NCBI RefSeq assembly: GCF_002210095.1
Contig: NZ_AQQR01000003.1
Span: 186,001-250,000 of the forward strand
DNA length: 64,000 nt
Direction: 5' to 3'
DNA from: Marinibacterium profundimaris
GTDB taxonomy: Bacteria > Pseudomonadota > Alphaproteobacteria > Rhodobacterales > Rhodobacteraceae
In this document: positions 1-6,964 of the stretch, one piece after another
Layout: each line of letters opens with the position of its first letter
Position numbering within the stretch: the stretch's first letter is position 1
Program-made: the position numbers and the translations under genes
The notes under the pieces: generated by a model
Told to the model about the DNA's origin: nothing
Database searches by the model: none
Seen by the model: only the letters and a program-made list of their open reading frames with translations

Positions 1-432
1 CGTCAGGGTCTCCTGCATCGCGGCCATCAGATCGCCCCGCATGCTGTCCATGTCGCCGGTCATGCCGGTCACCGTGTCGGACAGGCTGGCCTGGTCGCCC
101 GACAGCTGCTCCAGCGCGCCGCGCAGCTCCTGCAGCGCGGCTGACTCCGCCTCGGCCTTGGCGCCGAGCGCCTCGAGGCTCGCCGCCGTCCCGGTCGACT
201 GGTCCTCCAGCGTGCCGGTCAGCGCGGCGATCGCCGTCTCGTTGGCCTGGATCCCACCCGCCAGCGCATCCACCTTGACCGAGACATCCTCCAGCGCCCG
301 GGCCAGCCCGGCCTGCATCTCGTCCATCTGCGCGGTCATCCGGGCATCCTGCTCCGACCCGCTGCTCATCGCGAAGCCGAGCACGATCCCGGCCACTGCC
401 GCTCCTCCGGCCCATAGATACTTTTCCGTCAT
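1..432 (-). CDS. Membrane-anchored coiled-coil protein, C-terminus cut by window edge
   Basis: This reading frame is open from an ATG at 432 to the left edge (144 codons, no stop), so the gene is partial. It begins MTEKYLWAGGAAVAGIVLGF, a single N-terminal hydrophobic segment (about residues 5-21) that would act as an uncleaved anchor. The rest is rich in Ala, Gln, Glu, Met and Leu and scans as one long amphipathic helix or coiled coil. It contains repeated phrases such as 'ETAIAALTGTLED' and 'TVTGMTGDMDSM'. No enzymatic motif is visible and I do not recognise the family. It lies 84 bases downstream of the response regulator on the same strand, so it could be read from that operon or from its own promoter in 433-516. 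The opposite-strand frame in this stretch is a shadow. Confidence 0.7.
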   Translation of the reverse strand, partial: MTEKYLWAGGAAVAGIVLGFAMSSGSEQDARMTAQMDEMQAGLARALEDVSVKVDALAGGIQANETAIAALTGTLEDQSTGTAASLEALGAKAEAESAALQELRGALEQLSGDQASLSDTVTGMTGDMDSMRGDLMAAMQETLT

Positions 433-516
433 GGCGCGTGTGTTCCTCCCCTGGCCAGTCCTGGCTTTGCTTAAGGGGTACCAAATGGTTTCCCCTAGGT
501 CACCTTATATTGGCCC

Positions 517-1173
517 TCACTGAACGAGACGAAAGCCCTCTCCCCGGACGGTCTCGATCCGGATATCCTCGGACAATTCGGCCAGTTTCCGGCGCAGGTA
601 GCCGACATAGACATCGACGGAATTGCCCGACACCTTGTCCTCCCCGCCCCAGGCGGCCGCCAGCAGATCCTCGCGGCGCACCGTCTCGCCCCGGTGGTCG
701 ATCAGCGGCTGGGCCAGCGCCCATTCCCGCCGCGTCAGCGTCACCCGCCGCGCGCCAAGCGCCAGCACCCGCGCGCCGGCATCGCGCCGCAGCTCGGGCC
801 GTTCGGGCGGGCCGCGACGGCCAAGCGCATGAAGCCGGGCCAGCAATTCGTCGAATTCGAAGGGCTTGACGAGGTAATCGTCGGCGCCGGCGTTGAACCC
901 GCGCAGCTTGTCGTCCAGCGTGTCGCGCGCGGTCAGCATGCAGACCCGCGCCGGGTGGCCGAAGGTGCGCAGCGCGGCGCAAAGATCGGCGCCGTCGCCG
1001 TCGGGCAGCATCCGGTCCAGCACCACCAGGTCATGCGCCAGCCGCCCGACCTGCGCCACCGCGTCCTGCAGCGTGCGCTCCCAGTCGACGTCATAGCCCG
1101 CCTGCGCAAGCCCGCGTTCCAGCATCCGCGCGACACCCACGTCATCTTCGACCAGCAGAAGCCGCGTGCTCAT
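517..1173 (-). CDS. OmpR-family response regulator
   Basis: A 218-residue two-component regulator with an N-terminal receiver and a C-terminal winged-helix DNA-binding domain. The receiver shows the acidic pair in 'LLLVEDD' (10-11), the phospho-acceptor Asp53 in 'VVLDRMLPDGDG' and the conserved Lys103 in 'DDYLVKPF'. The C-terminus 'YVGYLRRKL..DIRIETVRGEGFRLV' is the standard OmpR/PhoB recognition-helix and wing region. I chose the ATG at 1173 rather than the in-frame start 30 bases upstream, because 'MSTRLLLVEDD' is the usual receiver start and its ATG overlaps the stop of the histidine kinase by 4 bases (ATGA). It is the last gene of a coupled SRPBCC-propeller-kinase-regulator unit and is presumably phosphorylated by that kinase. 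Its target genes cannot be read from the window. Confidence 0.93.
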   Translation of the reverse strand: MSTRLLLVEDDVGVARMLERGLAQAGYDVDWERTLQDAVAQVGRLAHDLVVLDRMLPDGDGADLCAALRTFGHPARVCMLTARDTLDDKLRGFNAGADDYLVKPFEFDELLARLHALGRRGPPERPELRRDAGARVLALGARRVTLTRREWALAQPLIDHRGETVRREDLLAAAWGGEDKVSGNSVDVYVGYLRRKLAELSEDIRIETVRGEGFRLVQ

Positions 1174-2795
1174 GACCCCTCCCCGCATGGCGTACTCCGG
1201 CATGGCTGGTCTCCGGCCCTGACAGGCCGGCTCCCGCTGTTGCGCATGGTGTCCTCCTCCAACCGGGCCTCCTCCGGACGCTCCCAGGCCAGGCGCACTT
1301 CGGCGCCGCTCCCGGCGCGGTTCGCGGCCTCGACCCGCGCGCCATGATGATCCGCGATCCAGCGCACGATGGCCAGCCCCAGACCGCTGCCCCCGCGCAA
1401 CCGGCCCGAGCCGCCCTGCACGTAACGATCGAAAAGCTCCATCGGGTCGCCCTCGCCAAAGCCCGGGCCCTGATCGCGCACCGACACGGCCCGCTCCGTC
1501 ACCTCCACGGTGATCACGTCACCGGGGCCCGAGAACTTGATCGCGTTGTCGATCAGCGCCAGCACCGCCTGCCGCAGGGCCGAGGCATCGCCGATCAGTT
1601 CCCGCTCGCCCGCGATCCGCAGCTCCAGCGACACCTCGCTCGCCGTGGCAAAGCCGCGGGCCTGATCAACCGCGCCGGTCACCGCATCCGACAGCTCGAA
1701 CGGGGCGCGGCCCAGCGTCAGCGTGCCATCCTCGGACCGCGCCAGCGACAGCAGGTCGTCCAGGCGCCGCCGCAGGAACCCGCCATTGGCCGAGATCCTC
1801 TCCAGCGCCGCGCGCTCGCCCGCCCCGGCCTTCAGCGCCACCTGCGCCTCGCCCAGCAGGACGGTGACCGGCGTGCGCAGCTCATGCGAGATATTGGCGA
1901 AGAAGGCGCGGCGGTCGCGGTCGATCCGCGTAAGTTCCGCATTGGCATTGGCCAGATCCGCCGTCGCCGCCTCGACCCGGGTGCGCAGGCGGTCCTGTTC
2001 CGTCTCGATCCGGTCCAGCATCGAATTGAACCTGTTGGCCAGCATGGCGAATTCGCCCGGCAGCGTGTCCGGCGCGCGCACCGGGGCGGCCGGATAATCC
2101 TCCACCGCGCCGGTCAGGGCGCGGATCGGGCGCAGCAGCTGGCGATAGGCGAAGATGCCGATCACCAGCGCCGCCAGCAGGCAAAGCCCCACCAGAAGCG
2201 CGCCGATCGTCAGGTAGCGCGCGCGCAACGCCTCCAGCCGGGTCAGGGCTGCGGCGGATTCGGCGCGCTCGTCCTCGATGATTGAGGTCAGGATGCCGCG
2301 AAAGGCCGCCTCGTCCAGCGCGATCAGCTCGGCGACCTCGACGGGGTTCAGGGGCTGGCCCGCCTCGGCCTGTCGGATGCGGGCGAAGATCATCTTGCGC
2401 TCGATATCCTCGAAGATCGTAAGCATCTGCAGCGCGCGCACCATCTCGCGGCGCTCCTGCACCTGTTCGGCGTCGCCCGAGGCATGGCCGATCTCTTCGG
2501 CGATGATGCCGCGATGAACCAGCAGCGTGCCGCGCAGGTTGCCGGCGGCGGGGCTGTCGCGCCCGTCCTCCTCCAGCGGGCGGCGGCCGACATCCAGAAG
2601 GTAGCGGTTGAAGCTCGCCTCGATGATCCGGGCGGTTTCCAGCTGGCGCAGGGACTGGCCGGCGCGTTCGATCTGCACCTGTGCGGCGTGGAAGCCCAGG
2701 AAGGTCAGCACCGCAAAGCCCGCCAGCGCCGCCAGCGCCGCGCCATAGGCCACCCCCATCGTGACCGCGATCCGGCGGCGGGCCAGCCGTCTCAT
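1170..2795 (-). CDS. Sensor histidine kinase (HAMP, HisKA, HATPase)
   Basis: A 541-residue inner-membrane kinase. There are two transmembrane segments (about 13-35 and 195-217) around a periplasmic helical sensor region. A HAMP linker (about 218-270) follows, then the H-box 'NISHELRTP' with phospho-acceptor His304. The ATPase domain has its N-box 'LIDNAIKFS' (415-422), G1 'DQGPGFG' (441-447) and G2 'GGSGLGLAI' (468-476). The last 25 residues, beyond the ATPase fold, look disordered. The start ATG overlaps the stop of the propeller gene by 4 bases and the stop overlaps the regulator start by 4 bases, so expression is coupled. Because two exported proteins are made from the same transcript, the kinase may sense them or their ligand. 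That is inference from context only. Confidence 0.93.
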   Translation of the reverse strand: MRRLARRRIAVTMGVAYGAALAALAGFAVLTFLGFHAAQVQIERAGQSLRQLETARIIEASFNRYLLDVGRRPLEEDGRDSPAAGNLRGTLLVHRGIIAEEIGHASGDAEQVQERREMVRALQMLTIFEDIERKMIFARIRQAEAGQPLNPVEVAELIALDEAAFRGILTSIIEDERAESAAALTRLEALRARYLTIGALLVGLCLLAALVIGIFAYRQLLRPIRALTGAVEDYPAAPVRAPDTLPGEFAMLANRFNSMLDRIETEQDRLRTRVEAATADLANANAELTRIDRDRRAFFANISHELRTPVTVLLGEAQVALKAGAGERAALERISANGGFLRRRLDDLLSLARSEDGTLTLGRAPFELSDAVTGAVDQARGFATASEVSLELRIAGERELIGDASALRQAVLALIDNAIKFSGPGDVITVEVTERAVSVRDQGPGFGEGDPMELFDRYVQGGSGRLRGGSGLGLAIVRWIADHHGARVEAANRAGSGAEVRLAWERPEEARLEEDTMRNSGSRPVRAGDQPCRSTPCGEGS

Positions 2796-3718
2796 TCCGC
2801 GAGGAAACTGCCGAAGGCCCGCGGCCCCGAGCCGACCGCGATATCGTCGATCACCTCCAGCGTTTCGGCATCCACCACGCTCAGCGTATCCGTCATCCAG
2901 TTCGCCACGTATATGCGCCGGCCATCCCGGCTGGCATCGATGCCCTCAGGATATTCGCCCACGTCGATCTCGGCCAGCACCTCGCGGCTGCGGAGGTCGA
3001 AGACCGTCACGCTGTCGCCGTAGGAATTGGTCACGAAGCCCCGCGTTCCGGTCAGCGCCACCTCGTAGGGGCGCATCCCCGCCGGGATCACCGCCACCAC
3101 CGCGCCATCCGCGATATCCACGACCGAGACATCGTCCGAGCCGACATTCGCCGTGTAGGCCAGCCGCCCGTCGCGATCCACCGTCACGCCAAAGGGGCGC
3201 TCCCCCACCGGGACCACCGCGCGCAGGCTCCCGTCGGCCGCGAAGACCGACAGCTGCGAGCTGTCCCGGTCCGCGCTCAGCACCGTCTGTCCGTCGGGCG
3301 TCACCGCCAGGCCCGAAGGGCTGTCCCCCGTGGGCCACTCCGCCACGACGGCGTCCTCCTCGATCACCATGATCCGGTCGCCATGCCAGTCGGCGGCGTA
3401 GACCGCCCCGCTGACCGGGTTCACGGCCAGACCCAGCGGCCCGCCGCCCAGTTCCACCGCCCGCAGATCACCGGAGCCGGGGTCGTAGACCGACACCCGC
3501 CCCGCCTCCGGGCTGCTCACCCAGACCCGGCCGTCGGGCGCCACGGCCACGCCGGCCGGCGCGCCGGGGATATCGACGCTGCGCAGCACCTCTCCGGCGC
3601 CGATATCCACGACACTCAGCGTCTGGTCCGACTGGTTGGTGACATAGGCCATGGGCCCCGCCGCCCCGGCAGACGCCAGGGAGACGAGACCCGCAACGGC
3701 CCCTCTCAGAGACCTCAG
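2792..3718 (-). CDS. Exported YVTN-repeat beta-propeller protein, probable CTG start
   Basis: A 308-residue propeller of YncE/YVTN type. Repeats such as 'AYVTNQSDQTLSVVDIGAGEV', 'LAYTANVGSDDVSVVDIADG' and 'IYVANWMTDTLSVVDAETL' recur about every 40 residues. The frame is open for more than 2.7 kb upstream, but that part lies antisense to the plus-strand kinase and is a shadow. The first ATG inside the domain ('MAYVTN') would remove the export signal. I therefore place the start at a CTG (3716-3718) overlapping the stop of the SRPBCC gene as CTGA. This gives an Arg residue followed by a hydrophobic signal peptide, 'RSLRGAVAGLVSLASAGAAG'. The protein is probably periplasmic. Such propellers often sit with PQQ-dependent dehydrogenase or metal-binding systems, but none is visible here, so ligand and function are unknown. 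Confidence 0.8.
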   Translation of the reverse strand: MRSLRGAVAGLVSLASAGAAGPMAYVTNQSDQTLSVVDIGAGEVLRSVDIPGAPAGVAVAPDGRVWVSSPEAGRVSVYDPGSGDLRAVELGGGPLGLAVNPVSGAVYAADWHGDRIMVIEEDAVVAEWPTGDSPSGLAVTPDGQTVLSADRDSSQLSVFAADGSLRAVVPVGERPFGVTVDRDGRLAYTANVGSDDVSVVDIADGAVVAVIPAGMRPYEVALTGTRGFVTNSYGDSVTVFDLRSREVLAEIDVGEYPEGIDASRDGRRIYVANWMTDTLSVVDAETLEVIDDIAVGSGPRAFGSFLAE

Positions 3719-4260
3719 TTCGCCGCTCCGAATTCCGCGGCCAGCGCCTCCAGCCCGGCGCGGTAGACATCCGTCACCGCCGCGATGGCCGCCTCGTCGT
3801 TCAGCTCCGGCGGCGGATCGTTGTTGGGATAGCCGCGATAGAACGCGCCCCGCCATTCGATCAGCGACCCGCCGTCCGCGCCGTCCTTCACCGTCAGGTG
3901 CGACGAGTAATTCGTCACCGGCAGCACGTTCACGTCGACCTCGGTGATGCGGTAGGAATAGGTGCGCTTGTCGGCGTCGTACTTGTAAAGCACCTCGTTG
4001 ATCACCGGCCCGTCCTCGGACCCGAGGCTCAGCACCCGCGTCGCGTCGATCTCGTTGCCGCCCTCTCCGACGGTCTTCGCCACCGCCGGATGCCAGGACA
4101 TGTCCTGGAAGTCGCCGATCCGGGCCCAGACCTCCTCGGGCGGGGCGCTGACGGCAACGGTTTCGGTTATCTTCTGCCGCGATGGCCCGTGTGCCACTGC
4201 CGCCACCGGCACGGCCACAAGCGCGGCGGCCGTCACCACGGCCCCAAGAATGCCTCTCAT
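3715..4260 (-). CDS. Exported SRPBCC-fold protein, MxaD-like
   Basis: A 181-residue protein with an N-terminal signal peptide ('MRGILGAVVTAAALVAVPVAAVAHG') followed by a START/Bet v1-like (SRPBCC) domain. The features 'ITETVAVSAPPEEVWARIGDFQDMSWHPAVA' and 'GSLIEWRGAFYRG' are typical of that fold. Exported SRPBCC proteins of this layout include MxaD of methanol oxidation clusters, and the resemblance is by layout and signature only. I chose the ATG at 4260 because it begins the signal peptide and is preceded by a strong GGAGG ribosome site. The longer in-frame start lacks both. It heads the coupled propeller-kinase-regulator unit. The likely role is a periplasmic small-molecule or partner-binding protein for the sensor pathway or a quinoprotein, unproven. 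Confidence 0.78.
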   Translation of the reverse strand: MRGILGAVVTAAALVAVPVAAVAHGPSRQKITETVAVSAPPEEVWARIGDFQDMSWHPAVAKTVGEGGNEIDATRVLSLGSEDGPVINEVLYKYDADKRTYSYRITEVDVNVLPVTNYSSHLTVKDGADGGSLIEWRGAFYRGYPNNDPPPELNDEAAIAAVTDVYRAGLEALAAEFGAAN

Positions 4261-4612
4261 CTGTCCTCCCTCCGATTGTCCGGCGCCTTTCCCCGCGCCG
4301 GGCCGCGATCCGCCCGCGACCCCCAAGAGGTGCCAGAGGATGCCGTTGCATACCATGCTGCCAAAGTCGCATCCGCACCGGCGCCTGCACGCAACGCCGT
4401 CCCTGTCCTAATCCCCCGGCACGCGCCGGGCGCGCCGCCTGTCTGCCATGCCCCCTTGCCGACGCCCTATCGGGGCACCCCGCGAGACCGGCCTGCCGCC
4501 CCCACCGGGGGCCGCCGTGGCGGTCACGCCCGGACCCCGAGGCTTGCCTTCGCGCGGCATCCTGCGTCAGATGGCGCATGATGCTCCGCCCCGTTTCAGC
4601 CCGGTCTGATCC
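4261..4612. promoter_or_regulatory. Divergent intergenic region without a gene
   Basis: This 352-base stretch separates the SRPBCC gene (minus) from the cache-domain kinase (plus) and must hold promoters for both. It contains the GGAGG ribosome site of the SRPBCC gene next to 4260. I found no convincing -35/-10 pair, no long inverted repeat and no small ORF with coding character. The short frames present are shadows. Confidence 0.5.
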
Positions 4613-6577
4613 GTGATCGCCTCGGTCCGCCTGCGCCTGCTGGTCCTGGCCCTGCTGCCGCTTGCGGTGCTGATGCCGTTCCTGCTGTTCCTCGGGATGA
4701 CCCGCTGGACGGCGGATTACGACGAGGTGCTGATCGCCAATGTCGAAAGCGACCTGCGCATCGCGGAACAATACCTCAGCCAGCTGATGACTGGCACCGC
4801 CACCGGGCTGCGCGGTGTCGCCGAAAGCCGCGCCTTCGCCGAGGCGATGGAGATCGCGCCCGACGCCTTTCTCTCGGCCACGCGCAACAGGCTGTCGCTG
4901 GACTTCCTCTATTTCCTGCCGCGCGAGGCCGCCGCCCCCGCCGCCGACCGCTGGCCGGTGATCGCCCATGCCCTTGCCGGCCGGCCCGACAGCCAGATCG
5001 ACATCTTCCCGCCCGGGATGCTTGCCGCCTTCTCCGGCCAGCTTGACGGCCTTGCCCGGATCGGCCTGATCGAGACCGAGGCCGCCGTGCCCACCGAGCG
5101 CAGCGTCGAGGATCGCGGCATGGTGATCCACGCCGCCGCCCCGGTGACGCAGGCGGGCCGCGAGGGCGTGCTGGTGGGCGGCATCCTGCTGAACCGCAAC
5201 CTGCAGTTCATCGACCGGGTCAACGCGCTGGTCTATCTCAACGCGGTCACCGGGGGCGACCGCCAGGGCACCGCGACCCTGTTCCTGGAAGACGTGCGGA
5301 TCTCGACCAACGTGCGCCTCTTCGAGGACGTGCGCGCGCTTGGCACGCGGGTCTCGGCGGCGGTGCGCTCGGCCGTTCTGGACCAGGGGCGGACCTGGCT
5401 CGACCGGGCGTTCGTGGTCAACGACTGGTACATCTCGGGCTACCTGCCGATCACCGACAGCTTCGGCGACCGGGTCGGCATGCTCTACGTGGGCTTTCTC
5501 GAGGCGCCCTTCACCGCCGCCAAGCGCGCGGCCTTCCTCTGGATGATGGCGGCGTTCATCGGGCTGCTGGGCCTGTCGGCGCCGGTCTTCCTGTGGCTGG
5601 CAAAGGGGATCTTTGCCCCGCTGGAACGCATGACCGAGACGATGAAACGGGTCGAGGACGGCGACCTGTCGGCCCGCAACGGCGATCTGCGCTCGCGCGA
5701 CGAAATCGGCCAGGTCGCCGCGCACCTCGACCAGCTGCTGGACGAGGTGCAGGACCGCGACGCCCGGCTGCGCGCCTGGGCGGACGAGCTGAACCTGCGG
5801 GTGGAAGAGCGCACCGCCGAGCTGCGCCGGGCCAACCAGAAGCTGGAGGAGACCTTTCGCCAGCTGGTGATGTCGGAAAAGCTCGCCTCCATCGGCGAGA
5901 TCACGGCCGGGGTGGCGCATGAGATCAACAATCCGGTCGCGGTGATCCAGGGCAATGTCGACGTGATCCGCGAGACCCTGGGCCCCAACACCCGCGAGAT
6001 CGAGATGGAGCTGGGCCTGATCGACGGTCAGGTGACGCGGATCTCGGCCATCGTCGGCAAGCTGCTGCAATTCGCCCGGCCGGGGGAATTTTCCGGCGCG
6101 GGCGAGACGGTGGACCTGGCGCCCGTGATCGAGGATTGCCTGCTGCTGGTCGATCACGTGCTGTCGCGGGGCGAGATCGACGTGGTCTGCGACTTCGATC
6201 CCTGGACGCCGCCGGTGCGGATCGACCGGGGCGAGATGCAGCAGGTGGTGGTGAACCTGGTGGTGAACGCGGCCCAGGCGATGCGCGGGACCGGACGGCT
6301 GAGCATCGGCCTGCTGCCCTGTTCGCGCGACGGGGTTCCGGGGGCCGAGCTGGTGGTCCGCGACACCGGCCCCGGCCTGCCCGGCGGAATGGGCAACAGC
6401 GTGTTCGATCCCTTCTACACCACGAAACAGGGCGAAGGCACCGGGCTGGGCCTGTCGATCAGCCAGACCCTGGTGCAACGCGCCGGCGGGATCATCACGG
6501 CGGCCAATGCCAGGGGCGGCGGCGCGGAATTCCGTGTCTGGCTGCCCGAGGCCGGGGACGCGGCGGACGCCGTCTGA
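4613..6577 (+). CDS. Sensor histidine kinase with periplasmic cache-type domain
   Basis: A 654-residue kinase starting at GTG. Transmembrane segment 1 spans about 6-28. A large periplasmic region (about 34-300) has the look of a single-cache sensor ('VLVGGILLNRNLQFIDRVN', 'GYLPITDSFGDRVGMLYVGF'). Transmembrane segment 2 is at about 305-328, with HAMP at 329-380 and a coiled coil 'NLRVEERTAELRRANQKLEE'. The H-box 'GVAHEINNPVAV' has His436, and the ATPase has N-box 'NLVVNAAQAM' and G-boxes 'RDTGPGLP' and 'GEGTGLGLSI'. The 'HEINNPLAV'-type H-box belongs to the NtrB/DctB class, whose partners are sigma54-type regulators. The convergent regulator at 6965-8311 is of exactly that class, so they are probably a pair. 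Because that regulator ends the formate dehydrogenase operon, the kinase may control that operon. The signal is unknown. Confidence 0.92.
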   Translation: MIASVRLRLLVLALLPLAVLMPFLLFLGMTRWTADYDEVLIANVESDLRIAEQYLSQLMTGTATGLRGVAESRAFAEAMEIAPDAFLSATRNRLSLDFLYFLPREAAAPAADRWPVIAHALAGRPDSQIDIFPPGMLAAFSGQLDGLARIGLIETEAAVPTERSVEDRGMVIHAAAPVTQAGREGVLVGGILLNRNLQFIDRVNALVYLNAVTGGDRQGTATLFLEDVRISTNVRLFEDVRALGTRVSAAVRSAVLDQGRTWLDRAFVVNDWYISGYLPITDSFGDRVGMLYVGFLEAPFTAAKRAAFLWMMAAFIGLLGLSAPVFLWLAKGIFAPLERMTETMKRVEDGDLSARNGDLRSRDEIGQVAAHLDQLLDEVQDRDARLRAWADELNLRVEERTAELRRANQKLEETFRQLVMSEKLASIGEITAGVAHEINNPVAVIQGNVDVIRETLGPNTREIEMELGLIDGQVTRISAIVGKLLQFARPGEFSGAGETVDLAPVIEDCLLLVDHVLSRGEIDVVCDFDPWTPPVRIDRGEMQQVVVNLVVNAAQAMRGTGRLSIGLLPCSRDGVPGAELVVRDTGPGLPGGMGNSVFDPFYTTKQGEGTGLGLSISQTLVQRAGGIITAANARGGGAEFRVWLPEAGDAADAV

Positions 6578-6591
6578 GCAAACGCCCTGTT

Positions 6592-6635
6592 CCGGACCGG
6601 AGCGCCCGGGGGGAACGGGCGGTCCGGTGTATTTT
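6592..6635 (+). terminator. Rho-independent terminator of the cache kinase
   Basis: The stem pairs CCGGAC (6592-6597) with GTCCGG (6622-6627) and CGCCCG with CGGGCG, with a 5-base bulge on the 5' side and a GGGGGAA loop. It is followed by TGTATTTTT. It begins 14 bases after the kinase stop. Confidence 0.8.
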
Positions 6636-6656
6636 TGTCCAAGAAGAAGACAGGGG
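6629..6656 (+). repeat. Terminator-tail repeat, copy A
   Basis: The motif starts GTATTTTTG, then CCAAGAAGAAGA, and ends CAGGGG. It overlaps the T-run of the kinase terminator. The same order of blocks recurs at 6751-6775, 6893-6919 (reverse) and 24691-24716 (reverse), each at or near a 3' end. Confidence 0.75.
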
Positions 6657-6686
6657 CGCAGTGCGAGGGATCTGACCTTGGGCTGC

Positions 6687-6713
6687 GGGCACGGGTCGTC
6701 GGGGTGCCCTTTT
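6687..6713 (+). terminator. Second terminator-like hairpin
   Basis: GGGCAC (6687-6692) pairs with GTGCCC (6704-6709) around an 11-base loop, followed directly by TTTT. It lies about 50 bases beyond the first terminator and could be a back-up terminator or part of the repeated intergenic element. Confidence 0.55.
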
Positions 6714-6750
6714 CTGCGGCCGAGGCGCGGGATGGAGGGGGCGGAATGAG

Positions 6751-6775
6751 GTATTTATGCAAAGATGAAGACATG
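6751..6775 (+). repeat. Terminator-tail repeat, copy B
   Basis: GTATTTATG, then CAAAGATGAAGACATG, the same block order as copy A. No gene ends directly upstream, so here it seems to be the first block of the composite repeat that ends in the palindrome at 6861-6878. Confidence 0.65.
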
Positions 6776-6860
6776 ACGTCGCGCGCTGCCCCGGCGTGGG
6801 ATCTCTTGACAGAAGGTTAACACGCCCCTGCAAGCCATTGATTTCATTGAATCGGCCCAC

Positions 6861-6878
6861 TGTCCCACGCGTGGGACA
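6861..6878. repeat. 18-bp perfect palindrome, copy 1
   Basis: TGTCCCACGCGTGGGACA, identical to 24606-24623. About 45 bases before it stands 'AACACGCCCCTGCAAGCC', which also recurs in near-identical form before copy 2, read on the other strand. Both copies lie between convergent genes. Confidence 0.85.
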
Positions 6879-6892
6879 CATGTCGCGCCGCG

Positions 6893-6919
6893 CCCCTGTC
6901 TTCACCTTTGTCCAAATAC
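6893..6919 (-). repeat. Terminator-tail repeat, copy C
   Basis: On the minus strand it reads GTATTTGGACAAAGG, then TGAAGACAGGGG. It follows the weak hairpin at 6922-6950 that closes the sigma54-type regulator gene, in the same arrangement as copy A after the kinase. Confidence 0.75.
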
Positions 6920-6921
6920 TC

Positions 6922-6950
6922 GGCCGGACGCCACAGCCAGGGCCACGGCC
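6922..6950 (-). terminator. Probable terminator of the formate dehydrogenase operon
   Basis: On the minus strand GGCCG (6950-6946) and CGGCC (6926-6922) can pair around a 19-base loop, followed by GAGTATTT. The stem is short, so this is weaker than the kinase terminator. Position and tail sequence match the pattern of the others. Confidence 0.45.
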
Positions 6951-6964
6951 TCAGAAAAGGGTCC

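Larger units (their letters stand above)
6578..6964. other. Convergent intergenic region with terminators and repeats
   Basis: This 387-base region lies between the stops of the plus-strand kinase and the minus-strand regulator. No coding frame is credible. It holds a T-tailed terminator hairpin for the kinase and a second plus-strand hairpin with T-run. It also holds three copies of a GTATTT...GAAGA tail motif, two forward and one reverse, and an 18-bp perfect palindrome. Each is listed separately. Confidence 0.8.

Noticed and set aside
3719-6478. Very long minus-strand frame running from the propeller gene into 6478
   Set aside because: Only the part below 3718 has protein-like composition and family repeats. 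The rest is antisense to the cache kinase and is a GC-skew shadow rich in His, Arg and Gln.
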